A stretch of 27,931 nucleotides of DNA. Origin: JBPBQZ01 sp050955105. Its GTDB lineage: Bacteria; Pseudomonadota; Gammaproteobacteria; Burkholderiales; Burkholderiaceae. This document shows, piece after piece, positions 1-7,810 of the stretch. Position numbers and translations under genes: made by a program. Numbering within the stretch: position 1 is the stretch's first letter; each line of letters opens with the position of its first letter. The stretch covers positions 1 through 27,931 of the forward strand of contig JBPBQZ010000096.1 of the NCBI GenBank assembly GCA_050955105.1. Direction: 5' to 3'. The notes beneath the pieces were generated by a model. That model searched no databases, was not told where the DNA came from, and saw only the letters and a list, made by a program, of their open reading frames with translations.

Positions 1-848
1 CGCGGCGACGAGGCTGGCAAAGGTTCCTGCGGCAGTACGTCCAGCAGTGCGCCGCTAAGTTGACCGGTGCCCAGACATTGCATCAGTGCATCGTGATCGA
101 GCACGCCCGCGCGGCCGATGTTCACGAGCGCGGCGCCCGGCTTGACAGCTTGCAATACGCTACGGTTTACCAGATTGAAGGTTTGCGAAGTAAGCGGCGT
201 GCAAATCACGATGAAGTCGGCCAACGCGACAGCCTCCTCAAGCTGATCCGGCCGATACACGCGCGCCACACCGGGCACCGCTGCCGCCGAGCGGCGTACG
301 CCCAGTATGTGCATATTCAGGGTCAATGCCGCGGCTACCGCCGCTTGCCCCAGGTCGCCCAAGCCGATCACCAGCAAGCACTTGCCCTTGATCACTGGCG
401 TGAAGATGGCGTCCCAGCGCGCCTGCCGTTGATTGTCGATAATTTGCGGCAAGCGAGCGTTCAGCGCCAACAGCGTCATGATTAAAAATTCACGCGCCTT
501 CTCGACATGCACGCCACTGTTGTTGATCAATTGCACGTTGGCGGGAAGCCATGTCAGCGGCATCACGTCTTCCACGCCTGCATCGATTAAATGCACCCAT
601 CGCAAGCGCGGTGCAATCCGCGCCAGCTCGTGGCGCGGAAAGCGCGCATTGGTGATGACTCCGGCGGACGTTACCAAGACATCCGCCGTGGCCAAGCGCG
701 CGTGGATAGCCTCGAGATCGCTACCTACCGTAAAGTCGACTTCGCAGGGCAAGCCGTCGTTGTTGCGACGGGCGGCGTCGACCAGCTCGGTGGTCAGCCA
801 GAAAGGCTTGGCCTTGGCCGTGGAGTTTTCAAGATGGACGTGCAGCAC
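1..848 (-). CDS. D-2-hydroxyacid dehydrogenase, NAD(P)-binding (3' end cut by window edge)
   Basis: Last visible gene of the leftward operon; about 282 codons are present and the C-terminus lies outside the window. The family reversibly reduces 2-keto acids to D-2-hydroxy acids with NAD(P)H in the cytoplasm. Visible marks are the Rossmann loop VIGLGDLG near residue 165, the segment VNIGRAGVLDHDAL carrying the substrate-binding Arg, and DVLPQEPLP at the edge, where the family has its conserved Glu. The catalytic His near the C-terminus is not visible. I chose a GTG start at 848 because GGGAGG sits 8 bases upstream and no ATG fits; it begins 4 bases after the amidase stop, so translational coupling is likely. 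The N-terminal half (VGSDLEAIHARLATADVLVT) is a normal substrate-domain sequence. The true substrate is unknown; co-transcription with an amidase and DUF1989 proteins suggests it handles the carbon skeleton left after nitrogen removal (inference). Confidence 0.85.
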   Translation of the reverse strand, partial: MLHVHLENSTAKAKPFWLTTELVDAARRNNDGLPCEVDFTVGSDLEAIHARLATADVLVTSAGVITNARFPRHELARIAPRLRWVHLIDAGVEDVMPLTWLPANVQLINNSGVHVEKAREFLIMTLLALNARLPQIIDNQRQARWDAIFTPVIKGKCLLVIGLGDLGQAAVAAALTLNMHILGVRRSAAAVPGVARVYRPDQLEEAVALADFIVICTPLTSQTFNLVNRSVLQAVKPGAALVNIGRAGVLDHDALMQCLGTGQLSGALLDVLPQEPLPASSP

Positions 849-852
849 GTAG

Positions 853-2157
853 TCAGCCTCCCGAAGCGCCAGAAGTGAGCCTGTCGTGTACCCATTGCGC
901 ATGCGCGAGCAAGCGATGGTCGTCGCCCCAGCGGCCGATCAGTTGCACGCCTATGGGCAAGCCATGACTGCCCCGGGCAAACGGCAGATGGACACAAGGT
1001 AAACCCAGCAAGGTCCAGCCGCGGCAAAAGACCGGGTCGCCCGTCGCATCGGTGCCGAGCGGCGCTTCGCCCGCGGCACTGGGCGCGACCAGCACATCGA
1101 ACTCGTCGAACACGGCATTCACGCGACGCTTGGCGATGCGCGTTTGCCATAGATGGTGCGCATGCGTGGCGCCCGAAATGCTCGAGCCAGCAATCATCTG
1201 CGCTTGCATACGCCGGCTCAGTTGATCCGGCTTGCGCAGGCGTTCGTAGCTCAAGGCCTGATACATCTGGAACGCCATGATCTCCTTTTGCAAGACCACC
1301 AGATCGGGCAGGTCGTCCGGCAACGACACATCGACTGTGGAGCGGGCGTGATGAATCAGCAACGCGGAGGCCTCGGCCCACGCACGCTGCGTGTCCGCGT
1401 CCGCATGTGGCCATTCCGCGGTTTGGCACATGCCTATGCGCGGCGCCTGCAGATGCTCCAGACCTTCGTTGAGGCGCCGGTCCCCGGTCAGCACCGTGGC
1501 CAGCAGCGCCACATCGCGCACGCTGCGGCCAAAGCCGCCCAGGGTATCGAGCGCTTCGGATATGCTTTTTACGCCGGCGCGCGGCACTCTTCCCGAACTG
1601 GCCTTGTAGCCAACCACGCCGCAGTAGGCAGCCGGCCGAATCACCGAGCCGGAGGTTTGCGTGCCCAGTGCCAGCGGCACCATATGATCCGCCACCGCCG
1701 CCGCCGAGCCGCTGGAAGAGCCGCCGGGCGTGTGCCGCGGATTGTGTGGATTACAGGTCGGACCCGGGTGGAAGAAGGCAAATTCGGTGGTGACGGTTTT
1801 ACCAATCACGAGCGCGCCGGCCTCACGGCACAGTGCCACCGCCGCCGCATCGCTTTTAGGGCGATGCCCAGCGTAGATGGGCGAGCCATAAGAGCTTGGG
1901 AAATCCACGGTGTCGAACAGATCCTTGACGCCTAAGGGCAGCCCATGCAACAAGCCGCGTATGGTGCCGCGATCGAGTGCCTCAGCTTGTGCGAGGGCCT
2001 GCTGCGGATCGAGATGCGCAAAGGCGTGGATTTCGCCATCGCGTTGAGCAATACGCTCGAGGCAGGCGCGCATCAGGTCGGCTGCACGCAGCTCCCTTCT
2101 GGCTAGCAAACGCGCTGCTTGCCACGCTTCCAAGGTGTTCAGGTCGACGGCGTTCAT
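853..2157 (-). CDS. Amidase signature (AS) family hydrolase
   Basis: 434 aa, a normal length for a single-domain amidase-signature enzyme, which hydrolyses a carboxamide to acid and ammonia. The Ser-cisSer-Lys triad is placed as Lys78 (GLPLGVKDLFDT), Ser147 (GGSSSGSAAAVA) and Ser171 (GTQTSGSVIRPAA); the spacings 69 and 24 equal those of malonamidase E2. There is no C-terminal allophanate-hydrolase extension as in AtzF, so calling it allophanate hydrolase would be unsafe. It starts 13 bases after the UAAP2 stop and ends 4 bases before the dehydrogenase start, so it is inside the operon. If the two DUF1989 proteins make a carbamoyl or ureido product, this enzyme could hydrolyse it (inference). 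Other amide substrates are equally possible from the sequence. Confidence 0.9.
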   Translation of the reverse strand: MNAVDLNTLEAWQAARLLARRELRAADLMRACLERIAQRDGEIHAFAHLDPQQALAQAEALDRGTIRGLLHGLPLGVKDLFDTVDFPSSYGSPIYAGHRPKSDAAAVALCREAGALVIGKTVTTEFAFFHPGPTCNPHNPRHTPGGSSSGSAAAVADHMVPLALGTQTSGSVIRPAAYCGVVGYKASSGRVPRAGVKSISEALDTLGGFGRSVRDVALLATVLTGDRRLNEGLEHLQAPRIGMCQTAEWPHADADTQRAWAEASALLIHHARSTVDVSLPDDLPDLVVLQKEIMAFQMYQALSYERLRKPDQLSRRMQAQMIAGSSISGATHAHHLWQTRIAKRRVNAVFDEFDVLVAPSAAGEAPLGTDATGDPVFCRGWTLLGLPCVHLPFARGSHGLPIGVQLIGRWGDDHRLLAHAQWVHDRLTSGASGG

Positions 2158-2170
2158 GCTCTGCGCTCGC

Positions 2171-2812
2171 TCACGACAAAGCCTGCTTGGTGTCGGAGAT
2201 CAAAACTCGCACCGGCGTCGGATCGAAGTCATTGCACGGATTGTTGATCTGCGGGCAGTTCGAAAACACACAAAGGAGATCGATTTCGGCGACCAGATCG
2301 ATGTAGCTGCCAGGAGGCGAAATGCCGTCGAGCACCGCGAAGTCGCCGGCTTCATCAATCGGCACATTCATGAAAAAGTTGACGTTGGGGACGATATCTC
2401 GCTTGCTCATGCCGTAGCGGCCGATTTCCAGTACGAAGTTCTCCCGGCACGCATGCTGGTAGCGTGCGGCTTCGCCGAATCGCACCGCATTACTTTCACA
2501 AGCGCAGCAGCCCGCCAAGGTATCGTGCCGTCCCGAGCTATCGGCCACGATCCGCGCCATTACGGTTCCTTGGTTCGACATCAAGCGCATGCCAAGTTGC
2601 ACATAGGCCGAACCCTGTTCGCGTACGGTGTCTTGCGCGCTGTAGCGTTCGGCGGTGTCCGCGGCGCCGTAGAACAGCGCATCGACAGCCTGCTGCCCTT
2701 GCAGATCGATCAGGCGCAAAGTCTGTCCGCGGCGCACCACGTGCGACCATGGCGCTCGTGGAGGAATAACAACGTCGAGCACGACGTCTGTCAGCGCTGG
2801 CATATCGATCAT
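2171..2812 (-). CDS. DUF1989 protein, UAAP2 type (carboxyguanidine deiminase subunit-like)
   Basis: 213 aa protein of the urea-carboxylase/amidolyase-associated family (DUF1989). Members of paired UAAP1/UAAP2 type have been shown to form carboxyguanidine deiminase, acting after guanidine carboxylase; others are uncharacterised. Visible family core: IVADSSGRHDTLAG, then a Cys-rich stretch CCACESN (Cys102, 103, 105), and HACREN (His120, Cys122), which look like metal ligands. The C-terminal part NVNFFMNVPID and YIDLVAEIDLLCVFSNCPQ is also typical. The start overlaps the UAAP1 stop by four bases (ATGA), so the two subunits are likely made together. No carboxylase gene is nearby, so guanidine may not be the substrate. 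Function is family-level certain, substrate unknown. Confidence 0.85.
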   Translation of the reverse strand: MIDMPALTDVVLDVVIPPRAPWSHVVRRGQTLRLIDLQGQQAVDALFYGAADTAERYSAQDTVREQGSAYVQLGMRLMSNQGTVMARIVADSSGRHDTLAGCCACESNAVRFGEAARYQHACRENFVLEIGRYGMSKRDIVPNVNFFMNVPIDEAGDFAVLDGISPPGSYIDLVAEIDLLCVFSNCPQINNPCNDFDPTPVRVLISDTKQALS

Positions 2813-3645
2813 GATTGGCTCCTGCGGCGGATATACCGTTCGGTGAATTCAAAGGCGCGCTCGACCTCGCTGCAGGCGTGACGACACAGATCGTCGGCAG
2901 CAGCTTGGGGTGCGACGAACTGCACGACTTGTACTGCCGCGGGCGTCGCGGACAATTCAGGGTCAAGCGGATGGCCGGCATTGGACAACACCACCAGCAT
3001 GTCCATTTCAGCGCGCAGATCGACAAAATCGTCCGCTGTACGTTGCTCCGCGCGCCAGACAAAACGTCCGTTGCCATCGATCGAGACGGGTGCGAAAAAA
3101 TTGATGCAGGCCGGCACATCGCGCCGTGTGAGGCCGTACTTCGCGGCTGCGGCGAAGAAGTTGTCACGTGCATTGCGTGCGCTATGCTCGCCCAGCGCCT
3201 TGAACATCGATTCGCGGGTGGTGCTGCCCATCAGAGAATCGTGCGCGCCCGAGGTATCTTCGATAACGGAAAAGGCAACCCGCCCCATTTCGGTATAAAT
3301 GACGCGGCCTCTGCGTAGTCCGGTATTCCATTGCACTTTCATCGTGTCGGCGGTGTTCAATCTTTCCGAGGTATCCGCTGCGCACCAGGCGATCAGCGAC
3401 ACCGTAGACCGTCCGCTCGGATTGACGATGCGCAGTGCTTCGCCGCGTGCGACACGGACGCTCCAATACCATCCGCCCGGAATTGTCTCGCGGTGCAATA
3501 CCTGGCTCGCGGCGATCGACAGATGGCGATCCGAGAGCGTTGGCAGCGCCTGCGCGGTCGTGCGCTGACCTGCAGCGCGTAGGGCTTCATAGCGCGCGCG
3601 ATGTGCGTCACGCTCGGCTGCAGGATTCGACGAACTCATATTCAT
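2809..3645 (-). CDS. DUF1989 protein, UAAP1 type (carboxyguanidine deiminase subunit-like)
   Basis: 278 aa, the longer partner of the DUF1989 pair. It shares the fold core with its neighbour: IPGGWYWSVRVARGEALRI, the ADTSERLNTADTMK segment and IEDTSGAHDSLMG (His135-Asp136). Where the partner has CCACES this protein has STTRES, and the partner's HACREN is ARNARDNFF here, so the likely metal-binding cysteines are missing. The N-terminal 40 residues are a low-conservation extension rich in Arg/Ala. Two ATG codons lie two codons apart (3645 and 3639) with only a weak ribosome site, so the exact start is uncertain by two residues. It follows the ATPase gene by 39 bases. Likely the structural or substrate-shaping subunit of a heteromeric hydrolase with UAAP2 (inference). 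Confidence 0.85.
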   Translation of the reverse strand: MNMSSSNPAAERDAHRARYEALRAAGQRTTAQALPTLSDRHLSIAASQVLHRETIPGGWYWSVRVARGEALRIVNPSGRSTVSLIAWCAADTSERLNTADTMKVQWNTGLRRGRVIYTEMGRVAFSVIEDTSGAHDSLMGSTTRESMFKALGEHSARNARDNFFAAAAKYGLTRRDVPACINFFAPVSIDGNGRFVWRAEQRTADDFVDLRAEMDMLVVLSNAGHPLDPELSATPAAVQVVQFVAPQAAADDLCRHACSEVERAFEFTERYIRRRSQS

Positions 3646-3684
3646 ATTCGCGGCTCTTATGATTAACGAGAGAAAGATCGTGGA

Positions 3685-4485
3685 CTAGGCACTTCGCGTT
3701 TGACTCGAATAGCGCTGCAAGAATTGGCGTGCGCGCTCGGTGCTAGGTGCCGAAAAGAAAACCTCTGGGGCGGCGCTTTCGATAATGCTGCCTTGATCCA
3801 TGAACGCGATACGCGTCGCCGCTTCCTTGGCAAACGCCATTTCGTGCGTGACGACCACCATCGTCATACCGTCGCGCGCCAGATCGCGCATCACGGACAG
3901 CACCTCGCCCACCAGTTCCGGGTCGAGCGCGCTGGTGGGCTCGTCGAATAGCAATAGTTCAGGTTGCATCGCCAGTGCCCGTGCTATGCCGACCCGCTGC
4001 TTTTGGCCGCCAGACAGGCGTGCGGGAAAGGCATCGCGTTTGTCATACATGCCGACGCGACGTAAAAATGCTTCCGCTTCCTTCCGGACTTCATCTTTGG
4101 GGCGGCGCTGCACATGAATGGGCGCCTCCATCACATTCTGCAAAACCGTCAAATGCGGCCATAGGGCGAAATGCTGAAACACCATGCCGATGCTGGTGCG
4201 AATCCTCGCCAATTCACGATCGTTCATTACGACGCCGCCGTTGCTGATGCCGATTTGTTCGCCGTTAAGCAAAATGCGGCCTTGATCTGGGCGCTCGAGC
4301 CAATTAATACAGCGCAGCAAGGTCGATTTTCCTGAGCCCGAGGGCCCGAGTACGCATATCGTCTCGCCGGCGGCAACACTCAAGCTGAGGTTCTTTAGAA
4401 CCTCTAGCGCGCCAAAGCTCTTCGAAAGCGCGGCAATACTGAGCACCGGCCGGCCGTACTTGGATTTCGTGGAAATTGCTTGCAT
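3685..4485 (-). CDS. Polar amino acid-type ABC transporter ATP-binding protein
   Basis: 266 aa cytoplasmic ATPase of the GlnQ/HisP class. Walker A is GPSGSGKST, the Q-loop region is GMVFQHFALWPHLTV, the ABC signature is LSGGQKQRVGIARALA, Walker B with the D-loop is LLLFDEPTSALDPE, and the switch His lies in VVVTHEMAFA. Length and motif order are complete. It begins two bases after the stop of the preceding permease. The first 15 residues precede the usual family start near SIAALSKSFGALEV, so the protein could begin slightly later, but no better ATG/ribosome-site combination is seen. Together with the two permeases and binding protein upstream it makes a complete importer. The substrate is presumably the compound processed by the DUF1989 pair and amidase (inference). 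Confidence 0.93.
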   Translation of the reverse strand: MQAISTKSKYGRPVLSIAALSKSFGALEVLKNLSLSVAAGETICVLGPSGSGKSTLLRCINWLERPDQGRILLNGEQIGISNGGVVMNDRELARIRTSIGMVFQHFALWPHLTVLQNVMEAPIHVQRRPKDEVRKEAEAFLRRVGMYDKRDAFPARLSGGQKQRVGIARALAMQPELLLFDEPTSALDPELVGEVLSVMRDLARDGMTMVVVTHEMAFAKEAATRIAFMDQGSIIESAAPEVFFSAPSTERARQFLQRYSSQTRSA

Positions 4486-4487
4486 GG

Positions 4488-5144
4488 TTATCTGCGCGCC
4501 TGGGCGATTCGAGCTACATAAGCCACACCCGCTTCAACCAGCAGGCAGATCGCCCAATACAGCGCCATGGCAGTGACGAAGGCGGCGAAGGGCACGAAAT
4601 ACTGGGACTGGATGGCGCTGGCGGCGTGCGTCAATTCGGCAATCGAGATGATCGTGAGAAACGCGCTGTCCTTGACGATCTGGATCACCTGATTCCCCAA
4701 TACCGGGGCCGCATTCAGCGCCAGGGGCGGCAGCACGATGCGCCGAAACAGATGCAGGCCGCTGTATCCGAACGCGTAGCCGGCTTCGATCGGATCACGC
4801 GGCAAGGCGCTCCACGCACTGGCAAGGATCTCGGCCATATAGGCGGTGTGATAGACCGCCAGCGCCGCCAGACCAGCGCTCCAGGCATCCAGACGTATTC
4901 CGAGTGATGGCAGGCCGTAGTAAATGATGTAGGCAACCAGCAAGAAGGGCGTGCAGCGCGCCATGTCGATGGCGGCCCGCAAGATGCGCGTGAAGCGTCG
5001 CGAGCGCAGCACCAGCAAGGTGGACAGCAAGCCACCCAGTACCAGCGCGACACTGGCCGCCAGCACCGATAAAATGATGGTGTTCAGCAAACCGGAAGCG
5101 AGTAAATCGAGGTGCGCCAGGACGATGCCGAAATCATGAATCAT
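4488..5144 (-). CDS. Amino acid ABC transporter permease (second of pair)
   Basis: 218 aa inner-membrane permease of the HisM/GlnP class. Hydrophobic segments include TIILSVLAASVALVLGGLL, AGLAALAVYHTAYMAEIL and the final FAAFVTAMALYWAICLLV. The cytoplasmic EAA loop, which docks on the ATPase, is seen as DPIEAGYAFGYSGLHLFRRI. The open frame continues 118 codons further upstream, but that part is Arg/His/Gly-rich, non-hydrophobic and lies over the other permease, so I reject it. The chosen ATG at 5144 overlaps the upstream stop as ATGA and has GGAGG 8 bases before it. It pairs with the permease at 5141-5788 as a heterodimer. Confidence 0.9.
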   Translation of the reverse strand: MIHDFGIVLAHLDLLASGLLNTIILSVLAASVALVLGGLLSTLLVLRSRRFTRILRAAIDMARCTPFLLVAYIIYYGLPSLGIRLDAWSAGLAALAVYHTAYMAEILASAWSALPRDPIEAGYAFGYSGLHLFRRIVLPPLALNAAPVLGNQVIQIVKDSAFLTIISIAELTHAASAIQSQYFVPFAAFVTAMALYWAICLLVEAGVAYVARIAQARR

Positions 5145-5788
5145 GCATTCGCCTCCAGTCTTATCTGACGTCGTTCCATCCACCGCTGCACACTTACCAA
5201 CGCAAACACCATGGGTATATAGATTGCTGCCGCCACCAGCAAAGGCGGCAGCGGGGCGTAGGTGTTTGCGCCGATCCGCACGGCGGCACGCGTGATATCG
5301 ACAATGCCGACGACTGCCAGCACGGGTGTAACCTTGATCAACTGCGACATCTCGTTGACCAGCGCCGGCAGGCTGGCACGCCATATCTGCGGGAATACGA
5401 TGCGCCTTAGCCAGAGACCGCGACGCATGCCTACCGACTGCGCCGCCTCCAATTGATCTTTGGGAAATGTGACCAACGCGGCGCGCCAGATTTCGCAATT
5501 AAAGGCCGAAGTGTTCAAGGTGATGGCGATCACGCCGGCAACCAATGGATCTACCTCGATGCCGAGACTCGGCAAGCCATAAAACAGCAGCAACAGCAGC
5601 GTAATCAAGGGCGATGCTCGCAGCAGGCTCACCAGCACCGCCACGAGCGGGGCCAGAAACGGCACCCTGAACCATCGCACTAACGCCAGGCCGAGTCCGA
5701 TGGGTAATCCCAGCACGATGCCAGCCGCGGACAGCAATAGCGTGGTTAGCGCGCCGCTGAAGATCGACAGGACATCGAGATAGCTCAT
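5141..5788 (-). CDS. Amino acid ABC transporter permease (first of pair)
   Basis: 215 aa membrane permease of the polar amino acid family. The N-terminal segment TLLLSAAGIVLGLPIGLGLA and the later SPLITLLLLLFYGLPSLGI are typical of family members such as GlnP. The EAA loop is EAAQSVGMRRGLWLRRIVFP. It follows the binding protein gene by 7 bases and overlaps the next permease by four. The ribosome site is weak, so it may depend on coupling to the binding-protein gene. Two different permeases mean a heterodimeric channel. Nothing in the sequence fixes the substrate. Confidence 0.91.
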   Translation of the reverse strand: MSYLDVLSIFSGALTTLLLSAAGIVLGLPIGLGLALVRWFRVPFLAPLVAVLVSLLRASPLITLLLLLFYGLPSLGIEVDPLVAGVIAITLNTSAFNCEIWRAALVTFPKDQLEAAQSVGMRRGLWLRRIVFPQIWRASLPALVNEMSQLIKVTPVLAVVGIVDITRAAVRIGANTYAPLPPLLVAAAIYIPMVFALVSVQRWMERRQIRLEANA

Positions 5789-5795
5789 GCGCGTA

Positions 5796-6644
5796 TTAAT
5801 TCGCCGGCGTGAAGGTTACGGGCAGATCGAATGACTGACCGAACCATTTTTTCTGCAGCGCGCCGACGGTGCCATTGGCTTTTTGCTTGGCAATGAATTC
5901 ATTCATATAAGCCAGCAGGTCGGCATTGCCTTTTTTGACCGACCACGCAGCAACGGAGCGGGCGGCCACCGCTTGCCCCAGCGCAAACACGTCCGGCTTT
6001 TCTTTCACCAGGGTGTTCAGATTAATAATGGTGTTGACGACGTAGTCGGTTCGACCGATCGCGAGGTCTTGATAGGCTTCAGGGTAGGAGGTGTATTGGA
6101 CGACCTTGCCCATTTTTCCTCCCTGCTTTTCAAGCGCGGCTTCGAGCTGAGACAGATGAGCCAACTGCGCGCTGCCAGCTTGCACGCCCACCGTTTTGCC
6201 ATTCAGATCCTTGATCGACGCAATCGAATTGTCGCTTTTGCGCTTCACGTAGTAGTCAGTGGCGTCCGCAATCGGACTCACGAAGTCAAGCGATTGCATG
6301 CGGTCTCGCGTCATTACCGCCGCGGTAATCGCAATATCGTATTTTCCCGTGGCGACACCTGCCAGGATGCCGGTGAACGGCAGGATCTCATGATGTATCT
6401 GGAAAGGCGCGTACTTACTCAGTACGTCGACCATCTCATTATCGAAACCGGTCGGTTTGCCGTCCTTTACAAACTCGAATGGTCGATAGTCGTCTTCGGT
6501 GGCGACGATGATGTAGCCGCGCTTTTTGATTTCGTCGAGCGTTGCCGCATGCGCTGAGCCTAGCGTCGCCCAGAGCAAAAAAGGCAATGCCGCCGCGGCG
6601 AGGGTGCGGCGACACGAATGTGCCGTCTTGAAAAGCTTGAGCAT
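5796..6644 (-). CDS. Periplasmic amino acid-type substrate-binding protein (SBP family 3)
   Basis: 282 aa exported receptor and first gene of the leftward operon. A Sec signal peptide (Arg-containing n-region, hydrophobic ALPFLLWATLG, cleavage after SAHA near residue 33) is followed by the family-3 start LDEIKKRGYIIVATEDDYRPFEF. Later family elements are GFDNEMVDVL, DIAITAAVMTRDR and SIKDLNGKTVGVQAGS. AGGAG lies 7 bases before the ATG. It delivers ligand to the permease pair encoded just downstream. The position next to a divergent LysR gene suggests substrate-induced expression. The ligand could be an amino-acid-like or guanidino/ureido compound; the sequence does not decide this. Confidence 0.93.
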   Translation of the reverse strand: MLKLFKTAHSCRRTLAAAALPFLLWATLGSAHAATLDEIKKRGYIIVATEDDYRPFEFVKDGKPTGFDNEMVDVLSKYAPFQIHHEILPFTGILAGVATGKYDIAITAAVMTRDRMQSLDFVSPIADATDYYVKRKSDNSIASIKDLNGKTVGVQAGSAQLAHLSQLEAALEKQGGKMGKVVQYTSYPEAYQDLAIGRTDYVVNTIINLNTLVKEKPDVFALGQAVAARSVAAWSVKKGNADLLAYMNEFIAKQKANGTVGALQKKWFGQSFDLPVTFTPAN

Positions 6645-6721
6645 CGTGAAGCTCCTGAATGGGCGAAGGGCAGGGGCGATTGCGGGACCGCATCGACCGC
6701 TTCAAGAAGTATTCCGAGCCA

Positions 6722-6740
6722 ATATTGATTGGTCTAATAT
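6722..6740. promoter_or_regulatory. Putative LysR-type box between the binding-protein operon and the lysR gene
   Basis: Perfect 5-base arms ATATT and AATAT flank a 9-base centre, which equals an ATAT-N11-ATAT arrangement with the T-N11-A core typical of LysR-family sites. It is the most AT-rich part of the 131-base divergent spacer and lies 36 bases before the lysR start. It probably controls both directions (inference). Confidence 0.45.
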
Positions 6741-6775
6741 ATTTAATATCGGGTTTTGATTCATGGAGCATATCA

Positions 6776-7693
6776 GTGACCGATCTGCGCCAATTACGTC
6801 AGTTCGTCGCGGTCGCCGAGGAATTGCATTTTCGACGCGCCGCGCTGCGGCTTCACATGACCCAGCCGCCGCTGACGCAGGCCATGCACGCTCTGGAAGA
6901 GATGCTCGAAACAAAGTTGTTCGACCGCACCAAAAAGAAGGTGGCGTTGACGCCGGCGGGGCACGCATTGCTGGAATACGCACGGCGTTTACTGCGCGCT
7001 GCGGACGAGTTGCCCGCGCTCGTGAAAGCGGCCGCGAATGGGCAGACGGGTCGGCTACGGCTAGCCTTTGTCTCCACGGTTGCCTACGGTCGAGTGCCGG
7101 GCTGGATGAGCCAGTTCCGGCAACTCAATCCCGATGTTTCGCTGGAACTGCATGAAGCAAATCTGGGCGCGCAACTGGCGTCCCTGGAGGCCGACGAGGT
7201 CGATGCCGGCTTTGTCCTGCATGCCCTGGGCGCACCGCCGATTGGCTTCTCAGCGCTGCAAGTACTGGTCGAACCGTTTCTGGTGGCGCTACCCGCGAAC
7301 CATATCGCGGCGACCAAAGCAACATTGCGGTTCGCTGATATCGCGGCAGACCCGATCGTGATTTTTCCACGCACCGTGGTGCCGCCGCTTTTCGACGCAC
7401 TGCTGTCGTATTACCACTTGAACGGCGTGGCGCCGCGCATCGTGCAGGAGGCCATCGAGATGCAGACCATAGTCAGCCTGGTGGCGGCCGGAATGGGCAT
7501 TGCGTGGGTGCCGCAGGTGTTCGCACGTTTTCCGCGGCCTGGCGTGCTGTACCGAACGGTCGAGGATATGAACGTGCCGATCGAAACCAGCCTGATATGG
7601 CTCAAGCAAAACATGCCCATATTCGATCGCTTCGTCGCGCATATCAAAGGTTCGCCGAACTTCATGCCGCCGATTTTTGATCCGGTGGCTTGA
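6776..7693 (+). CDS. LysR family transcriptional regulator
   Basis: 305 aa with the GTG start at 6776, the usual LysR length. The open frame extends further upstream, but the added 39 residues do not resemble the family, and the winged-helix start TDLRQLRQFVAVAEELHF begins right after this GTG, which has GGAG 7 bases before it. The recognition helix region is RRAALRLHMTQPPLTQAMHA. The effector domain follows, with GRLRLAFVSTVAYGRVPGWM starting near residue 90 and VSLVAAGMGIAWVPQVFA near residue 235. It is divergent from the eight-gene transport/DUF1989/amidase operon, the usual arrangement for a regulator of that operon that responds to its substrate or an intermediate (inference). Confidence 0.92.
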   Translation: MTDLRQLRQFVAVAEELHFRRAALRLHMTQPPLTQAMHALEEMLETKLFDRTKKKVALTPAGHALLEYARRLLRAADELPALVKAAANGQTGRLRLAFVSTVAYGRVPGWMSQFRQLNPDVSLELHEANLGAQLASLEADEVDAGFVLHALGAPPIGFSALQVLVEPFLVALPANHIAATKATLRFADIAADPIVIFPRTVVPPLFDALLSYYHLNGVAPRIVQEAIEMQTIVSLVAAGMGIAWVPQVFARFPRPGVLYRTVEDMNVPIETSLIWLKQNMPIFDRFVAHIKGSPNFMPPIFDPVA

Positions 7694-7750
7694 GGGTCGC
7701 GCCAGCGTGCACGTCGGCGCGGCGAACCATGGTCTGGCCACGGGCGCATG

Positions 7751-7783
7751 AAAAAACCCGCAAAGCCTGACGACTTGCGGGTT
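7751..7783 (-). terminator. Rho-independent terminator of the old yellow enzyme gene
   Basis: Stem AACCCGCAA / TTGCGGGTT (9 perfect pairs) with an 11-base loop; on the minus strand it is followed by six T. It lies 27 bases after the stop of the leftward gene at 7811-8881. Confidence 0.85.
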
Positions 7784-7810
7784 GAGATGGACATCGCTGC
7801 CTGGCAGCTC

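Noticed and set aside
853..2157. Calling the amidase an allophanate hydrolase because of the DUF1989 pair
   Set aside because: It lacks the C-terminal domain of AtzF-type enzymes, and the triad alone does not fix the substrate.
5145..5498. 118-codon upstream extension of the second permease
   Set aside because: It overlaps the first permease in another frame, is not hydrophobic, and the ATGA start at 5144 with a good ribosome site explains the gene.
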